Shown: positions 40,341 through 55,700, counted from the stretch's first letter. The stretch is 64,000 bases of DNA from Eledone cirrhosa (GCA_964016885.1 OZ024744.1:21831798-21895797), one strand, 5' to 3'. Notes: generated from the letters alone by a model not told the origin. Numbers and translations: made by a program.

Positions 40341-43300
40341 CCACAACAGCTATGACGTCTTTAGACAGTTAGAAGAGGTGACAGTAACAACAGCTATGAC
40401 ATCTTCAGAAGTTAGAAGATGTGACAGCAACAACAGCTCTGACATCTTCAGACAGAAGAGGTGACAGCCACAACAACTATGACATCTTTAGACAGTTAGA
40501 AGAGCTGACAGGCACAACAGCTATGACATCTTTAGACAGTTAGAAGAGGTGACAGCCACAACAGCTATGACATATTCAGACAGTTAGAAGAGGTGACGGC
40601 AACAACAGCTATGAGATCTTCAGACAGAAGAGGTGACAGCCACAACAGCTATGACATCTTCAGCGAGAAGAGGTGACAGGCACAACAGCTATGACATCTA
40701 CAGACAGAAGAGGTGACAGCCACAACAGCTATGACATATTCAGACAGAAGAGGTGACAGGCACAACAGCTATGACATCTACAGACAGAAGAGGTGACAGC
40801 CACAACAGCTATGACATATTCAGACAGAAGAAGTGACAGCCACAACAGCTATGACATCTTCAGACAGTTAGAAGAGGTGACAGGCACAACAGCTATGACA
40901 TCTTCAGACAGTTAGAAGAGGTGACAGGCACAACAGCTATGACATCTTTAGACAGTTGGAAGAGGTGACAGCCACAACAGCTATGACATCTTCAGACAGT
41001 TAGAAGAGGTGACAGCCACAGCAGCTATGACATCTTCAGACAGTTAGAAGAGGTGAGAGGAACAACAGCTATGACGTCTTCAGACAGTTAGAAGAGGTGA
41101 CAGCCACAACAGCTATGACATATTCAGACAGAAGAAGTGACAGCCACAACAGCTATGACATCTTCAGACAGTTAGAAGAGGTGACAGGCACAACAGCTAT
41201 GACATCTTCAGACAGTTAGAAGAGGTGACAGCCACAACAGCTATGACATCTTCAGACAGTTAGAAGAGGTGACAGCCACAGCAGCTATGACATCTTCAGA
41301 CAGTTAGAAGAGGTGAGAGGAACAACAGCTATGACATCTTCAGACAGTTAGAAGAGGTGACGGCAACAACAGCTATGAGATCTTCAGACTGAAGAGGTGA
41401 CAGCCACAACAGCTATGACATCTTCAGACAAAAGATCTGACAGGCACAACAGCTATGTGATCTTCAGACAGAAGAGGTGACAGCCACAACTGCTATGACA
41501 TCTTCAGACAGAAGAGGTGACAGGCACAACAGCTATGACATCTTCAGACAGTTAGAAGAGGTGACAGCCACAACAGCTATGACGTCTTTAGACAGTTAGA
41601 AGAGGTGACAGTAACAACAGCTATGACATCTTCAGAAGTTAGAAGAGGTAACAGGCACAACAGCTATGACATCTTCAGACAGTTAGAAGAGGTGACAGCA
41701 TCAACAGCTATGACATCCTCAGACAGAAGAGGTGCCAGCCACAACAACTATGATATCTTCAGACAGTTAGAAGAGGTGACGGCAACAGCAGCTATGAGAT
41801 CTTCCGACAGAAGAGGTGACAGGCACAACAGCTATGACATCTTCAGACAGTTAGAAGGGGGTGACAGCCTCGACAGCTATGACATCTTTAGACAGTTAGA
41901 AGAGGTGACAGTCACAACAGCTATGACATCTTCAGACAGTTAGAAGAGGTGACAGCCACAACAGCTATGACATATTTAGACAGTTAGAAGATGTGAGCGG
42001 AACAACAGCTATGACGTCTTCAGACAGTTAGAAGAGGTGACAGGCACAACAGCTATGACATCTTCAGACAGGTACAAGAGGTGACAGCAACAACAGCTAT
42101 GACATCTTCAGACAGAAGAGGTGACAGCCACAACAGCTATGACATCTTTAGACAGTTAGAAGAGGTGACAGCCACGACAGCTATGAGATATTCAGACAGT
42201 TAGAAGAGGTGACAGGCACAACAGCTATGACATCTTCAGACAGTTAGAAGAGGTGACAGCCACAACAGCTATGACATATTTAGACAGTTAGAAGAGGTGA
42301 CAGGAAGAACAGCTATGACATCTTCAGACAGTTAGAAGAGGTGACAGGCACAACAGCTATGACATCTTCAGACAGTTAGAAGAGGTGACAGCAACAACAG
42401 TTATGACATCTTCAGACAGTTAGAAGAGGTGACAGCCACAACAGCTATGACGTCTTTAGACAGTTAGAAGAGGTGACAGTAACAACAGCTATGACATCTT
42501 CAGAAGTTAGAAGAGGTAACAGGCACAACAGCTATGACATCTTCAGACAGTTAGAAGAGGTGACAGCAACAACAGCTATGACATCCTCAGACAGAAGAGG
42601 TGACAGCCACAACAACTATATCTTCAGACAGTTAGAAGAGGTGACGGCAACAGCAGCTATGAGATCTTCCGACAGAAGAGGTGACAGCCACAACAGCTAT
42701 GACATCTTCAGAGAGAAGAAGTGACAGGCACAACAGCTATGACATCTACAGACAGAAGAGGTGACAGCCACAACAGCTATGACATATTCAGACAGTTAGA
42801 AGAGGTAACAGCAACAACAGCTATGACATCTTCAGACAGTTAGAAGAGGTGACAGGCACAACAGCTGTGACATCTTTAGACAGTTAGAAGAGTTGACAGC
42901 CACCACAGCTATGAGATATTCAGACAGTTAGAAGAGGTGACAGGCACAACAGCTATGACATCTTCAGACAGTTAGAAGAGGAGACAGCCGCAACAGCTAT
43001 GACATCTTTAGACAGTTAGAAGAGGTTACAGGAACAACAGCTATGACATCTTCAGAAAGAAGAGGTGAGAGGCACAACAGCTATGACATCTACAGACAGA
43101 AGAGGTGACAGCCACAACAGCTATGGCATATTCAGACAGTTAGAAAAGGTGACAGCCACAACAGCTATGACATCTTCAGACAGTTATAAGATGTGACAGC
43201 CACAACAGCTATGACATATTCAGACAGAAGAGGTGACAGGCACATCAGCTATGACATCTACAGACAGAAGAGGTGACAGCCACAACAGCTATGACATCTT

Positions 43301-45650
43301 CAGACAATTAGAAGAGGTGACAGCAACAACAGCTATGACATCTTCAGACAGTTAGAAGAGGTGACAGCCACAACAGCTATGACGTCTTTAGACAGTTAGA
43401 AGAGGTGACAGTAACAACAGCTATGACATCTTCAGAAGTTAGAAGAGGTAACAGGCACAACAGCTATGACATCTTCAGACAGTTAGAAGAGGTGACAGCA
43501 ACAACAGCTATGACATCTTCAGACAGAAGAGGTGACAGCCACAACAACTATGACATCTTCAGACAGTTAGAAGAGCTGACAGGCACAACAGCTATGACAT
43601 CTTTAGACAGTTAGAAGAGGTGACAGCCACAACAGCTATGACATATTCAGACAGTTAGAAGAGGTGACAGGCACAACAGCTATGAGATCTTCAGACAGAA
43701 GAGGTGACAGCCACAACAGCTATGACATCTTCAGAGAGAAGAGGTGACAGGCACAACAGCTATGACATCTACAGACAGAAGAGGTGACAGCCACAACAGC
43801 TATGACATATTCAGACAGAAGAGGTGACAGGCACAACAGCTATGACATCTTCAGACAGTTAGAAGAGGTGACAGCAACAACAGCTATGACATCTTCAGAC
43901 AGTTAGAAGAGGTGACAGGCACAACAGCTATGACATCTTTAGACAGTTAGAAGAGGTGACATCCACCACAGCTATGAGATATTCAGACAGTTAGAAGAGG
44001 TGACAGGCACAACAGCTATGACATCTTTAGACAGTTAGAAGAGGTTACAGGAACAACAGCTATGACATCTTCAGAAAGAAGAGGTGACAGGCACAGCAGC
44101 TATGACATCTACAGACAGAAGAGGTGACAGCCACAACAGCTATGACATATTCAGACAGAAGAGGTGACAGGCACATCAGCTATGACATCTACAGACAGAA
44201 GAGGTGACAGCCACAACAGCTATGACATCTTCAGACAATTAGAAGAGGTGACAGCAACAACAGCTATGACATCTTCAGACAGTTAGAAGAGGTGACAGCC
44301 ACAACAGCTATGACGTCTTTAGACAGTTAGAAGAGGTGACAGTAACAACAGCTATGACATCTTCAGAAGTTAGAATAGGTGACAGCCACAACAGCTATGA
44401 CATATTCAGACAGTTAGAAGAGGTGACAGGCACAACAGCTATGACATCTTCAGACAGTTAGAAGAGGTGACGGCAACAACAGCTATGAGATCTTCAGACA
44501 GAAGAGGTGACAGCCACAACAGCTATGACATCTTCAGAGAGAAGAGGTGACAGGCACAACAGCTATGACATCTACAGACAGAAGAGGTGACAGCCACAAC
44601 AGCTATGACATATTCAGACAGAAGAGGTGACAGCCACAACAGCTATGACATCTTCAGACAGTTAGAAGAGGTGACAGGCACAACAGCTATGACATCTTTA
44701 GACAGTTAGAAGAGGTGACAGCCACCACAGCTATGAGATATTCAGACAGTTAGAAGAGGTGACAGGCACAACAGCTATGACATCTTCAGACAGTTAGAAG
44801 AGGTGACAGCCACAACAGCTATGACATATTCAGACAGAAGAGGTGACATGCACAACAGCTATGACATCTTCAGACAGTTAGAAGAGGTAACAGCAACAAC
44901 AGCTATGACATCTTCAGACAGTTAGAAGAGGTGACAGGCACAACAGCTATGACATCTTTAGACAGTTGGAAGAGGTGACAGCCACAACAGCTATGACATC
45001 TTCAGACAATTAGAAGAGGTGACAGCAACAACAGCTATGACATCTTCAGACAGTTAGAAGATGTGACAGCCACAACAGCTATGACGTCTTTAGACAGTTA
45101 GAAGAGGTGACAGTAACAACAGCTATGACATCTTCAGAAGTTAGAAGAGGTAACAGGCACAACAGCTATGACATCTTCAGACAGTTAGAAGAGGTGACAG
45201 CAACAACAGCTATGACATCTTCAGACAGAAGAGGTGACAGCCACAACAACTATGACATCTTCAGACAGTTAGAAGAGCTGACTGGCACAACAGCTATGAC
45301 ATCTTTAGACAGTTAGAAGAGGTGACAGCCACAACAGCTATGACATATTCAGACAGTTAGAAGAGGTGACAGGCACAACAGCTATGACATCTTCAGACAG
45401 TTAGAAGAGGTGACGGCAACAACAGCTATGAGATCTTCAGACAGAAGAGGTGACAGCCACAACAGCTATGACATCTTCAGAGAGAAGAGGTGACAGGCAC
45501 AACAGCTATGACATCTACAGACAGAAGAGGTGACAGCCACAACAGCTATGACATATTCAGACAGAAGAGGTGACAGCCACAACAGCTATGACATCTTCAG
45601 ACAGTTAGAAGAGGTGACAGGCACAACAGCTATGACATCTTTAGACAGTT
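40341..45650 (+). repeat. Segment with densely spaced cassettes
   Basis: Cassette markers at 40,378, 41,605, 42,473, 43,405, 44,336 and 45,107 are only about 0.77-1.23 kb apart, against 2-3 kb in much of the window. Two cassettes are broken. At 40,378 the TCAGAAGTTAG monomer is followed by GATGTGACAGCAAC. At 44,336 it is followed by AATAGGTGACAGCC, skipping the usual next monomers. A 304-bp seven-monomer duplication is marked by GAAGAAGTGA at 40,827 and 41,131. Other private changes are CAACTATATCTTC (3-bp deletion near 42,615), GAGGAGACAGCCGC (near 42,980) and CTCGACAGC (near 41,868). It is satellite throughout. Confidence 0.78.
40785..41392 (+). repeat. ~304-bp local duplication
   Basis: GAAGAAGTGACAGCC occurs at 40,827 and 41,131, 304 bp apart (six 44-bp and one 40-bp monomer). 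The following GTGAGAGGAAC variant occurs at about 41,053 and 41,313, only 260 bp apart. The second copy therefore lacks one 44-bp monomer, the one with TTTAGACAGTTGGAAG. Edges are approximate. Confidence 0.75.
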
Positions 45651-48600
45651 AGAAGAGGTGACAGCCACCACAGCTATGAGATATTCAGACAGTTAGAAGA
45701 GGTGACAGGCACAACAGCTATGACATCTTCAGACAGTTAGAAGAGGTGACAGCCGCAACAACTATGACATCTTTAGACAGTTAGAAGAGGTTACAGGAAC
45801 AACAGCTATGACATCTTCAGAAAGAAGAGGTGACAGGCACAACAGCTATGACATCTACAGACAGAAGAGGTGACAGCCACAACAGCTATGGCATATTCAG
45901 ACAGTTTGAAGAGGTGACAGCCACAACAGCTATGACATATTCAGACAGAAGAGGTGACAGGCACATCAGCTATGACATCTACAGACAGAAGAGGTGACAG
46001 CCACAACAGCTATGACATCTTCAGACAATTAGAAGAGGTGACAGCAACAACAGCTATGACATCTTCAGACAGTTAGAAGAGGTGACAGCCACAACAACTA
46101 TGACGTCTTTAGACAGTTAGAAGAGGTGACAGTAACAACAGCTATGACATCTTCAGAAGTTAGAAGAGGTAACAGGCACAACAGCTATGACATCTTCAGA
46201 CAGTTAGAAGAGGTGACAGCAACAACAGCTATGACATCTTCAGACAGAAGAGGTGACAGCTACAACAACTATGACATCTTCAGACAGTTAGAAGAGCTGA
46301 CAGGCACAACAGCTATGACATCTTTAGACAGTTAGAAGAGGTGACAGCCACAACAGCTATGACATCTTCAGAGAGAAGAGGTGACAGGCACAACAGCTAT
46401 GACATATTCAAACAGTTAGAAGAGGTGACAGCCACAACTGCTATGACATCTTCAGACAGTTATAATATGTGACAGCCACAACAGCTATGACATATTCAGA
46501 CAGAAGAGGTGACATGCACAACAGCTATGACATCTTCAGACAGTTAGAAGAGGTAACAGCAACAACAGCTATGACATCTTCAGACAGTTAGAAGAGGTGA
46601 CAGGCACAACAGCTATGTCATCTTCAGACAGTTAGAAGAGGTGACAGCCACAACAGCTATGTCATCTTCAGACAGTTAGAAGAGGTGACAGCAACAACAG
46701 CTATGACATCTTTAGACAGTTAGAAGCGGTGACAGCCACAACAGCTATGACATATTCAGACAGTTAGAAGAGGTGACGGCAACCGCAGCTATGAGATCTT
46801 CAGACTGAAGAGGTGGCAGCCACAACAGCTATGACATCTTCAGACAAAAGAGGTGACAGGCACAACAGCTATGAGATCTTCAGACAAAAGAGGTGACAGG
46901 CACAACAGCTATGAGATCTTCAGACAGAAGAGGTGACAGCCACAACAGCTATGACATCTTCAGACAGAAGAGGTGACAGGCACAACAGCTATGACATATT
47001 CAGACAGTTAGAAGAGGTAACAGCAACAACAGCTATGACATCTTCAGACAGTTAGAAGAGGTGACAGGCACAACAGCTATGACATCTTTAGACAGTTGGA
47101 AGAGGTGACAGCCACAACAGCTATGACATCTCCAGACAGTTAGAAGAGGTGACAGCCACAACAGCTATGACATATTCAGACAGAAGAGGTGACAGGCACA
47201 ACAGCTATGACATCTTCAGACAGTTAGAAGAGGTAACAGCAACAACAGCTATGACATCTTCAGACAGTTAGAAGAGGTGACAGGCACAACAGCTGTGACA
47301 TCTGTAGACAGTTGGAAGAGGTGACAGCCACAACAGCTATGACATCTTCAGACAGTTAGAAGAGGTGACAGCCACAACAGCTATGACATCTTCAGACAGT
47401 TAGAAGAGGTGACACGAACAACAGCTATGACGTCTTCAGACAGTTAGAAGAGGTGACAGGCACAACAGCTATGTCATCTTCAGACAGTTAGAAGAGGTGA
47501 CAGCAACAACAGCTATGTCATCTTCAGACAGTTAGAAGAGGTGACAGCAACAACAGATATGACATCTTTAGACAGTTAGAAGCGGTGACAGCCACAACAG
47601 CTATGACATATTCAGACAGTTAGAAGAGGTGACGGCAACAACAGCTATGAGATCTTCAGACTGAAGAGGTGACAGCCACAACAGCTATGACATCTTCAGA
47701 CAAAAGAGCTGACAGGCACAACAGCTATGTGATCTTCAGACAGAAGAGGTGACAGCCACAACTGCTATGGCATCTTCAGACAGAAGAGGTGACAGGCACA
47801 ACAGCTATGACATCTTCAGACAGTTAGAAGGGGGTGACAGCCTCAACAGCTATGACATCTTTAGACAGTTAGAAGAGGTGACAGCCACAACAGCTATGAC
47901 ATATTTAGACAGTTAGAAGATTCGACAGCCACAACAGCTATGACATATTCAGACAGAAGAGGTGACTGGCACATCAGCTATGACATCTACAGACAGAAGA
48001 GGTGACAGCCACAACAGCTATGACATCTTCAGACAATTAGAAGAGGTGACAGCAACAACAGCTATGACATCTTCAGACAGTTAGAAGAGGTGACAGCCAC
48101 AACAGCTATGACGTCTTTAGACAGTTAGAATAGGTGACAGTAACAACAGCTATGACATCTTCAGAAGTTAGAAGAGGTAACAGGCACAACAGCTATGACA
48201 TCTTCAGACAGTTAGAAGAGGTGACAGCAACAACAGCTATGACATCTTCAGACAGAAGAGGTGACAGCTACAACAACTATGACATCTTCAGACAGTTAGA
48301 AGAGCTGACAGGCACAACAGCTATGACATCTTTAGACAGTTGGAAGAGGTGACAGCCACAACAGCTATGACATCTCCAGACAGTTAGAAGAGGTGACAGC
48401 CACAACAGCTATGACATATTCAGACAGAAGAGGTGACAGGCACAACAGCTATGACATCTTCAGACAGTTAGAAGAGGTAACAGCAACAACAGCTATGACA
48501 TCTTCAGACAGTTAGAAGAGGTGACAGCCACAACAGCTATGTCATCTTCAGACAGTTAGAAGAGGTGACAGCCACAACAGCTATGACATCTTCAGACAGT

Positions 48601-49499
48601 TAGAAGAGGTGACAGCCACAACAGCTATGACATCTTCAGACAGTTAGAAGAGGTGACAGCCACAACAGCTATGTCATCTTCAGACAGTTAGAAGAGGTGA
48701 CAGCAACAACAGCTATGACATCTTTAGACAGTTAGAAGCGGTGACAGCCACAACAGCTATGACATATTCAGACAGTTAGAAGAGGTGACGGCAACAACAG
48801 CTATGAGATCTTCAGACTGAAGAGGTGACAGCCACAACAGCTATGACATCTTCAGACAAAAGAGCTGACAGGCACAACAGCTATGTGATCTTCAGACAGA
48901 AGAGGTGACAGCCACAACTGCTATGGCATCTTCAGACAGAAGAGGTGACAGGCACAACAGCTATGACATCTTCAGACAGTTAGAAGGGGGTGACAGCCTC
49001 AACAGCTATGACATCTTTAGACAGTTAGAAGAGGTGACAGCCACAACAGCTATGACATATTTAGACAGTTAGAAGATTCGACAGCCACAACAGCTATGAC
49101 ATATTCAGACAGAAGAGGTGACAGGCACATCAGCTATGACATCTACAGACAGAAGAGGTGACAGCCACAACAGCTATGACATCTTCAGACAATTAGAAGA
49201 GGTGACAGCAACAACAGCTATGACATCTTCAGACAGTTAGAAGAGGTGACAGCCACAACAGCTATGACGTCTTTAGACAGTTAGAAGAGGTGACAGTAAC
49301 AACAGCTATGACATCTTCAGAAGTTAGAAGAGGTAACAGGCACAACAGCTATGATATCTTCAGACAGTTAGAAGAGGTGACAGCAACAACAGCTATGACA
49401 TCTTCAGACAGAAGAGGTGACAGCTACAACAACTATGACATCTTCAGACAGTTAGAAGAGCTGACAGGCACAACAGCTATGACATCTTTAGACAGTTAG
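45651..49499 (+). repeat. ~3.9-kb block, left member of a spaced pair
   Basis: This block is related to about 52,790-56,803. Shared rare markers are AGTTTGAAGAGG (TTTGAA at 45,905 and 52,993), ATTCAAACAG (AAACAG at 46,410 and 53,626), TTATAATATGTGAC (near 46,461 and 53,676), GACACGAACAAC (near 47,411 and 54,761) and AGATTCGACAGCC (TTCGAC at 47,931 and 55,225). Offsets drift from 7,088 to about 7,350 by whole monomers, so the pair has gained or lost units since it separated. Cassette markers are at 46,126, 48,134 and 49,290. The last two are 1,156 bp apart, the same interval as 55,438 to 56,594. Confidence 0.78.
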
Positions 49500-52400
49500 A
49501 AGAGGTGACAGCCACAACAGCTATGACATCTTCAGACAGAAGAGGTGACAGGCACAACAGCTATGACATCTTCAGACACTTAGAAGAGGTAACAGCAACA
49601 ACAGCTATGACATCTTCAGACAGTTAGAAGAGGTGACAGGCACAACAGCTGTGACATCTGTAGACAGTTGGAAGAGGTGACAGCCACAACAGCTATGACA
49701 TCTTCAGACAGTTAGAAGAGGTGACAGCCACAACAGCTATGACATCTTCAGACAGTTAGAAGAGGTGACAGGAACAACAGCTATGACGTCTTCAGACAGT
49801 TAGAAGAGGTGACAGGCACAACAGCTATGTCATCTTCAGACAGTTAGAAGAGGTGACAGCAACAACAGCTATGACATCTTTAGACAGTTAGAAGCGGTGA
49901 CAGCCACAACAGCTATGACATCTTCAGAGAGAAGAGGGGACAGCCATCACAGCTATGACATATTCAGACAGTTAGAAGCGGTGACAGCCACAACAGCTAT
50001 GACATATTCAGACAGTTAGAAGAGGTGACGGCAACAACAGCTATGAGATCTTCAGACTGAAGAGGTGACAGCCACAACAGCTATGACATCTTCAGACAAA
50101 AGAGCTGACAGGCACAACAGCTATGTGATCTTCAGACAGAAGAGGTGACAGCCACAACTGCTAGTGCATCTTCAGACAGAAGAGGTGACAGGCACAACAG
50201 CTATGACATCTTCAGACAGTTAGAAGAGGTGACAGGCACAACAGCTATGACATCTTTAGACAGTTAGAAGAGGTGACAGCCACAACAGCTATGACATCTT
50301 CAGACAGTTAGAAGGGGGTGACAGCCTCAACAGCTATGACATCTTTAGACAGTTAGAAGAGGTGACAGCCACAACAGCTATGACATATTTAGACAGTTAG
50401 AAGATGTGACAGCCACAACAGCTATGACATATTCAGACAGAAGAGGTGACAGGCACATCAGCTATGACATCTACAGACAGAAGAGGTGACAGCCACAACA
50501 GCTATGACATCTTCAGACAGTTAGAAGAGGTGACGGCAACAACAGCTATGAGATCTTTAGACAGTTAGAAGCGGTGACAGCCACAACAGCTATGACATCT
50601 TTAGACAGTTAGAAGAGGTGACAGCCACAACAGCTATGACATATTCAGACAGTTAGAAGAGGTGACGGCAACAACAGCTATGAGATCTTCAGACTGAAGA
50701 GGTGACAGACACAACAGCTATGACATCTTCAGACAAAAGAGCTGACAGGCACAACAGCTATGTGATCTTCAGACAGAAGAGGTGACAGCCACAACTGCTA
50801 TGGCATCTTCAGACAGAAGAGGTGACAGGCACAACAGCTATGACATCTTCAGACAGTTAGAAGGGGGTGACAGCCTCAACAGCTATGACATCTTTAGACA
50901 GTTAGAAGAGGTGACAGCCACAACAGCTATGACATATTTAGACAGTTAGAAGATTCGACAGCCACAACAGCTATGACATATTCAGACAGAAGAGGTGACA
51001 GGCACATCAGCTATGACATCTACAGACAGAAGAGGTGACAGCCACAACAGCTATGACATCTTCAGACAATTAGAAGAGGTGACAGCAACAACAGCTATGA
51101 CATCTTCAGACAGTTAGAAGAGGTGACAGCCACAACAGCTATGACGTCTTTAGACAGTTAGAAGAGGTGACAGTAACAACAGCTATGACATCTTCAGAAG
51201 TTAGAAGAGGTAACAGGCACAACAGCTATGACATCTTCAGACAGTTAGAAGAGGTGACAGCAACAACAGCTATGACATCTTCAGACAGAAGAGGTGACAG
51301 CTACAACAACTATGACATCTTCAGACAGTTAGAAGAGCTGACAGGCACAACAGCTATGACATCTTTAGACAGTTAGAAGAGGTGACAGCCACAACAGCTA
51401 TGACATCTTCAGACAGAAGAGGTGACAGGCACAACAGCTATGACATCTTCAGACAGTTAGAAGAGGTAACAGCAACAACAGCTATGACATCTTCAGACAG
51501 TTAGAAGAGGTGACAGGCACAACAGCTGTGACATCTGTAGACAGTTGGAAGAGGTGACAGCCACAACAGCTATGACATCTTCAGACAGTTAGAAGAGGTG
51601 ACAGGAACAACAGCTATGACGTCTTCAGACAGTTAGAAGAGGTGACAGGCACAACAGCTATGTCATCTTCAGACAGTTAGAAGAGGTGACAGCAACAACA
51701 GCTATGACATCTTTAGACAGTTAGAAGCGGTGACAGCCACAACAGCTATGACATATTCAGACAGTTAGAAGAGGTGACGGCAACAACAGCTATGAGATCT
51801 TCAGACTGAAGAGGTGACAGCCACAACAGCTATGACATCTTCAGACAAAAGAGCTGACAGGCACAACAGCTTTGTGATCTTCAGACAGAAGAGGTGACAG
51901 CCACAACTGCTATGGCATCTTCAGACAGAAGAGGTGACAGGCACAACAGCTATGACATCTTCAGACAGTTAGAAGGGGGTGACAGCCTCAACAGCTATGA
52001 CATCTTTAGACAGTTAGAAGAGGTGACAGCCACAACAGCTATGACATATTTAGACAGTTAGAAGATGTGACAGCCACAACAGCTATGACATATTCAGACA
52101 GAAGAGGTGACAGGCACATCAGCTATGACATCTACAGACAGAAGAGGTGACAGCCACAACAGCTATGACATCTTCAGACAATTAGAAGAGGTGACAGCAA
52201 CAACAGCTATGACATCTTCAGACAGTTAGAAGAGGTGACAGCCACAACAGCTATGACGTCTTTAGACAGTTAGAAGAGGTGACAGTAACAACAGCTATGA
52301 CATCTTCAGAAGTTAGAAGAGGTAACATGCACAACAGCTATGACATATTCAGACAGTTAGAAGAGGTGACAGCAACAACAGCTATGACATCTTCAGACAG

Positions 52401-52789
52401 AAGATGTGACAGCTACAACAACTATAACATCTTCAGACAGTTAGAAGAGCTGACAGGCACAACAGCTATGACATCTTTAGACAGTTAGAAGAGGTGACAG
52501 CCACAACAGCTATGACATATTCAGACAGTTAGAAGAGGTGACAGGCACAACAGCTATGACATCTTCAGACAGTTAGAAGAGGTGACGGCAACAACAGCTA
52601 TGAGATCTTCAGACAGAAGAGGTGACAGCCACAACAGCTATGACATCTTCAGAGAGAAGATGTGACAGGCACAACAGCTATGACATCTACAGACAGAAGA
52701 GGTGACAGCCACAACAGCTATGACATATTCAGACAGTTAGAAGAGGTGACAGCTACAACTGCTATGACATCTTCAGACAGTTAGAAGAG
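49500..52789 (+). repeat. ~1.1-kb higher-order units with internal expansion
   Basis: Cassette markers at 49,290, 51,167 and 52,279 define intervals of 1,877 and 1,112 bp. The extra 765 bp of the longer interval is explained at least partly by an internal duplication. The run with GAGATCTTCAGACTGAAG occurs twice, 637 bp apart (TGAGATC at 50,044 and 50,681). A private anomaly is CTAGTGCATC near 50,161, where relatives read CTATGGCATC. Another is GGGGACAGCCATCACAGC near 49,936. Monomer order otherwise matches the units at 48,134 and 55,438. Confidence 0.75.
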
Positions 52790-55700
52790 GTGACAGGCAC
52801 AACAGCTATGACATCTTCAGACAGTTAGAAGAGGTGACAGCCGCAACAGCTATGACATCTTTAGACAGTTAGAAGAGGTTACAGGAACAACAGCTATGAC
52901 ATCTTCAGAAAGAAGAGGTGACAGGCACAACAACTATGACATCTACAGACAGAAGAGGTGACAGCCACAACAGCTATGGCATATTCAGACAGTTTGAAGA
53001 GGTGACAGCCACAACAGCTATGACATATTCAGACAGAAGAGGTGACAGGCACATCAGCTATGACATCTACAGACAGAAGAGGTGACAGCCACAACAGCTA
53101 TGACATCTTCAGACAATTAGAAGAGGTGACAGCAACAACAGCTATGACATCTTCAGACAGTTAGAAGAGGTGACAGCCACAACAGCTATGACATCTTCAG
53201 ACAGTTAGAAGAGGTGACAGCCACAACAACTATGACGTCTTTAGACAGTTAGAAGAGGTGACAGGAAGAACAGCTATGACATCTTCAGACAGTTAGAAGA
53301 GGTGACAGTAACAACAGCTATGACATCTTCAGAAGTTAGAAGAGGTAACAGGCACAACAGCTATGACATCTTCAGACAGTTAGAAGAGGTGACAGCAACA
53401 ACAGCTATGACATCTTCAGACAGAAGAGGTGACAGCTACAACAACTATGACATCTTCAGACAGTTAGAAGAGCTGACAGGCACAACAGCTATGACATCTT
53501 TAGACAGTTAGAAGAGGTGACAGCGACAACAGCTATGACATCTTCAGAGAGAAGAGGTGACAGTCACAACAGCTAGGACATCTACAGACAGAAGAGGTGA
53601 CAGCCACAACAGCTATGACATATTCAAACAGTTAGAAGAGGTGACAGCCACAACTGCTATGACATCTTCAGACAGTTATAATATGTGACAGCCACAACAG
53701 CTATGACATATTCAGACAGAAGAGGTGACATGCACAACAGCTATGACATCTTCAGACAGTTAGAAAAGGTAACAGCAACAACAGCTATGACATCTTCAGA
53801 CAGTTAGAAGAGGTGACAGGCACAACAGCTATGACATCTTTAGACAGTTGGAAGAGGTGACAGCCACAACAGCTATGACATCTTCAGACAGTTAGAAGAG
53901 GTGACAGACACAACAGCTATGACATCTTCAGACAGTTAGAAGAGGTGACAGGAACAACAGCTATGACGTCTTCAGACAGTTAGAAGAGGTGACAGGTACA
54001 ACAGCTATGTCATCTTCAGACAGTTAGAAGAGGTGACAGCAACAACAGCTATGACATCTTTAGACAGTTAGAAGCGGTGACAGCCACAACAGCTGTGACA
54101 TATTCAGACAGTTAGAAGAGGTGACGGCAACGGCAGCTATGAGATCTTCAGACTGAAGAGGTGGCAGCCACAACAGCTATGACATCTTCAGACAAAAGAG
54201 GTGACAGGCACAACAGCTATGAGATCTTCAGACAAAAGAGGTGACAGGCACAACAGCTATGAGATCTTCAGACAGAAGAGGTGACAGCCACAACAGCTAT
54301 GACATCTTCAGACAGAAGAGGTGACAGGCACAACAGCTATGACATATTCAGACAGTTAGAAGAGGTAACAGCAACAACAGCTATGACATCTTCAGACAGT
54401 TAGAAGAGGTGACAGGCACAACAGCTATGACATCTTTAGACAGTTGGAAGAGGTGACAGCCACAACAGTTATGACATCTCCAGACAGTTAGAAGAGGTGA
54501 CAGCCACAACAGCTATGTCATATTCAGACAGAAGAGGTGACAGGCACAACAGCTATGACATCTTCAGACAGTTAGAAGAGGTAACAGCAACAACAGCTAT
54601 GACATCTTCAGACAGTTAGAAGAGGTGACAGGCACAACAGCTGTGACATCTGTAGACAGTTGGAAGAGGTGACAGCCACAACAGCTATGACATCTTCAGA
54701 CAGTTAGAAGAGGTGACAGCCACAACAGCTATGACATCTTCAGACAGTTAGAAGAGGTGACACGAACAACAGCTATGACGTCTTCAGACAGTTAGAAGAG
54801 GTGACAGGCACAACAGCTATGTCATCTTCAGACAGTTAGAAGAGGTGACAGCAACAACAGCTATGACATCTTTAGACAGTTAGAAGCGGTGACAGCCACA
54901 ACAGCTATGACATATTCAGACAGTTAGAAGAGGTGACGGCAACAACAGCTATGAGATCTTCAGACTAAAGAGGTGACAGCCACAACAGCTATGACATCTT
55001 CAGACAAAAGAGCTGACAGGCACAACAGCTATGTGATCTTCAGACAGAAGAGGTGACAGCCACAACTGCTATGGCATCTTCAGACAGAAGAGGTGACAGG
55101 CACAACAGCTATGACATCTTCAGACAGTTAGAAGGGGGTGACAGCCTCAACAGCTATGACATCTTTAGACAGTAAGAAGAGGTGACAGCCACAACAGCTA
55201 TGACATATTTAGACAGTTAGAAGATTCGACAGCCACAACAGCTATGACATATTCAGACAGAAGAGGTGACAGGCACATCAGCTATGACATCTACAGACAG
55301 AAGAGGTGACAGCCACAACAGCTATGACATCTTCAGACAATTAGAAGAGGTGACAGCAACAACAGCTATGACATCTTCAGACAGTTAGAAGAGGTGACAG
55401 CCACAACAGCTATGACGTCTTTAGACAGTTAGAAGAGGTGACAGTAACAACAGCTATGACATCTTCAGAAGTTAGAAGAGGTAACAGGCACAACAGCTAT
55501 GACATCTTCAGACAGTTAGAAGAGGTGACAGCAACAACAGTTATGACATCTTCAGACAGAAGAGGTGACAGCTACAACAACTATGACATCTTCAGACAGT
55601 TAGAAGAGGTGACAGGCACAACAGCTATGACATCTTTAGACAGTTAGAAGAGGTGACAGCCACAACAGCTATGACATCTTCAGACAGAAGAGGTGACAGG

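Noticed and set aside
41605..41943. Longest open frame (112 codons) as a possible repetitive protein gene
   Set aside because: Its extra length comes from a run of 40-, 44- and 45-bp units that happens to skip TAG. The same monomers are frameshifted in all related blocks. It shows the same repeated peptide as the short frames.
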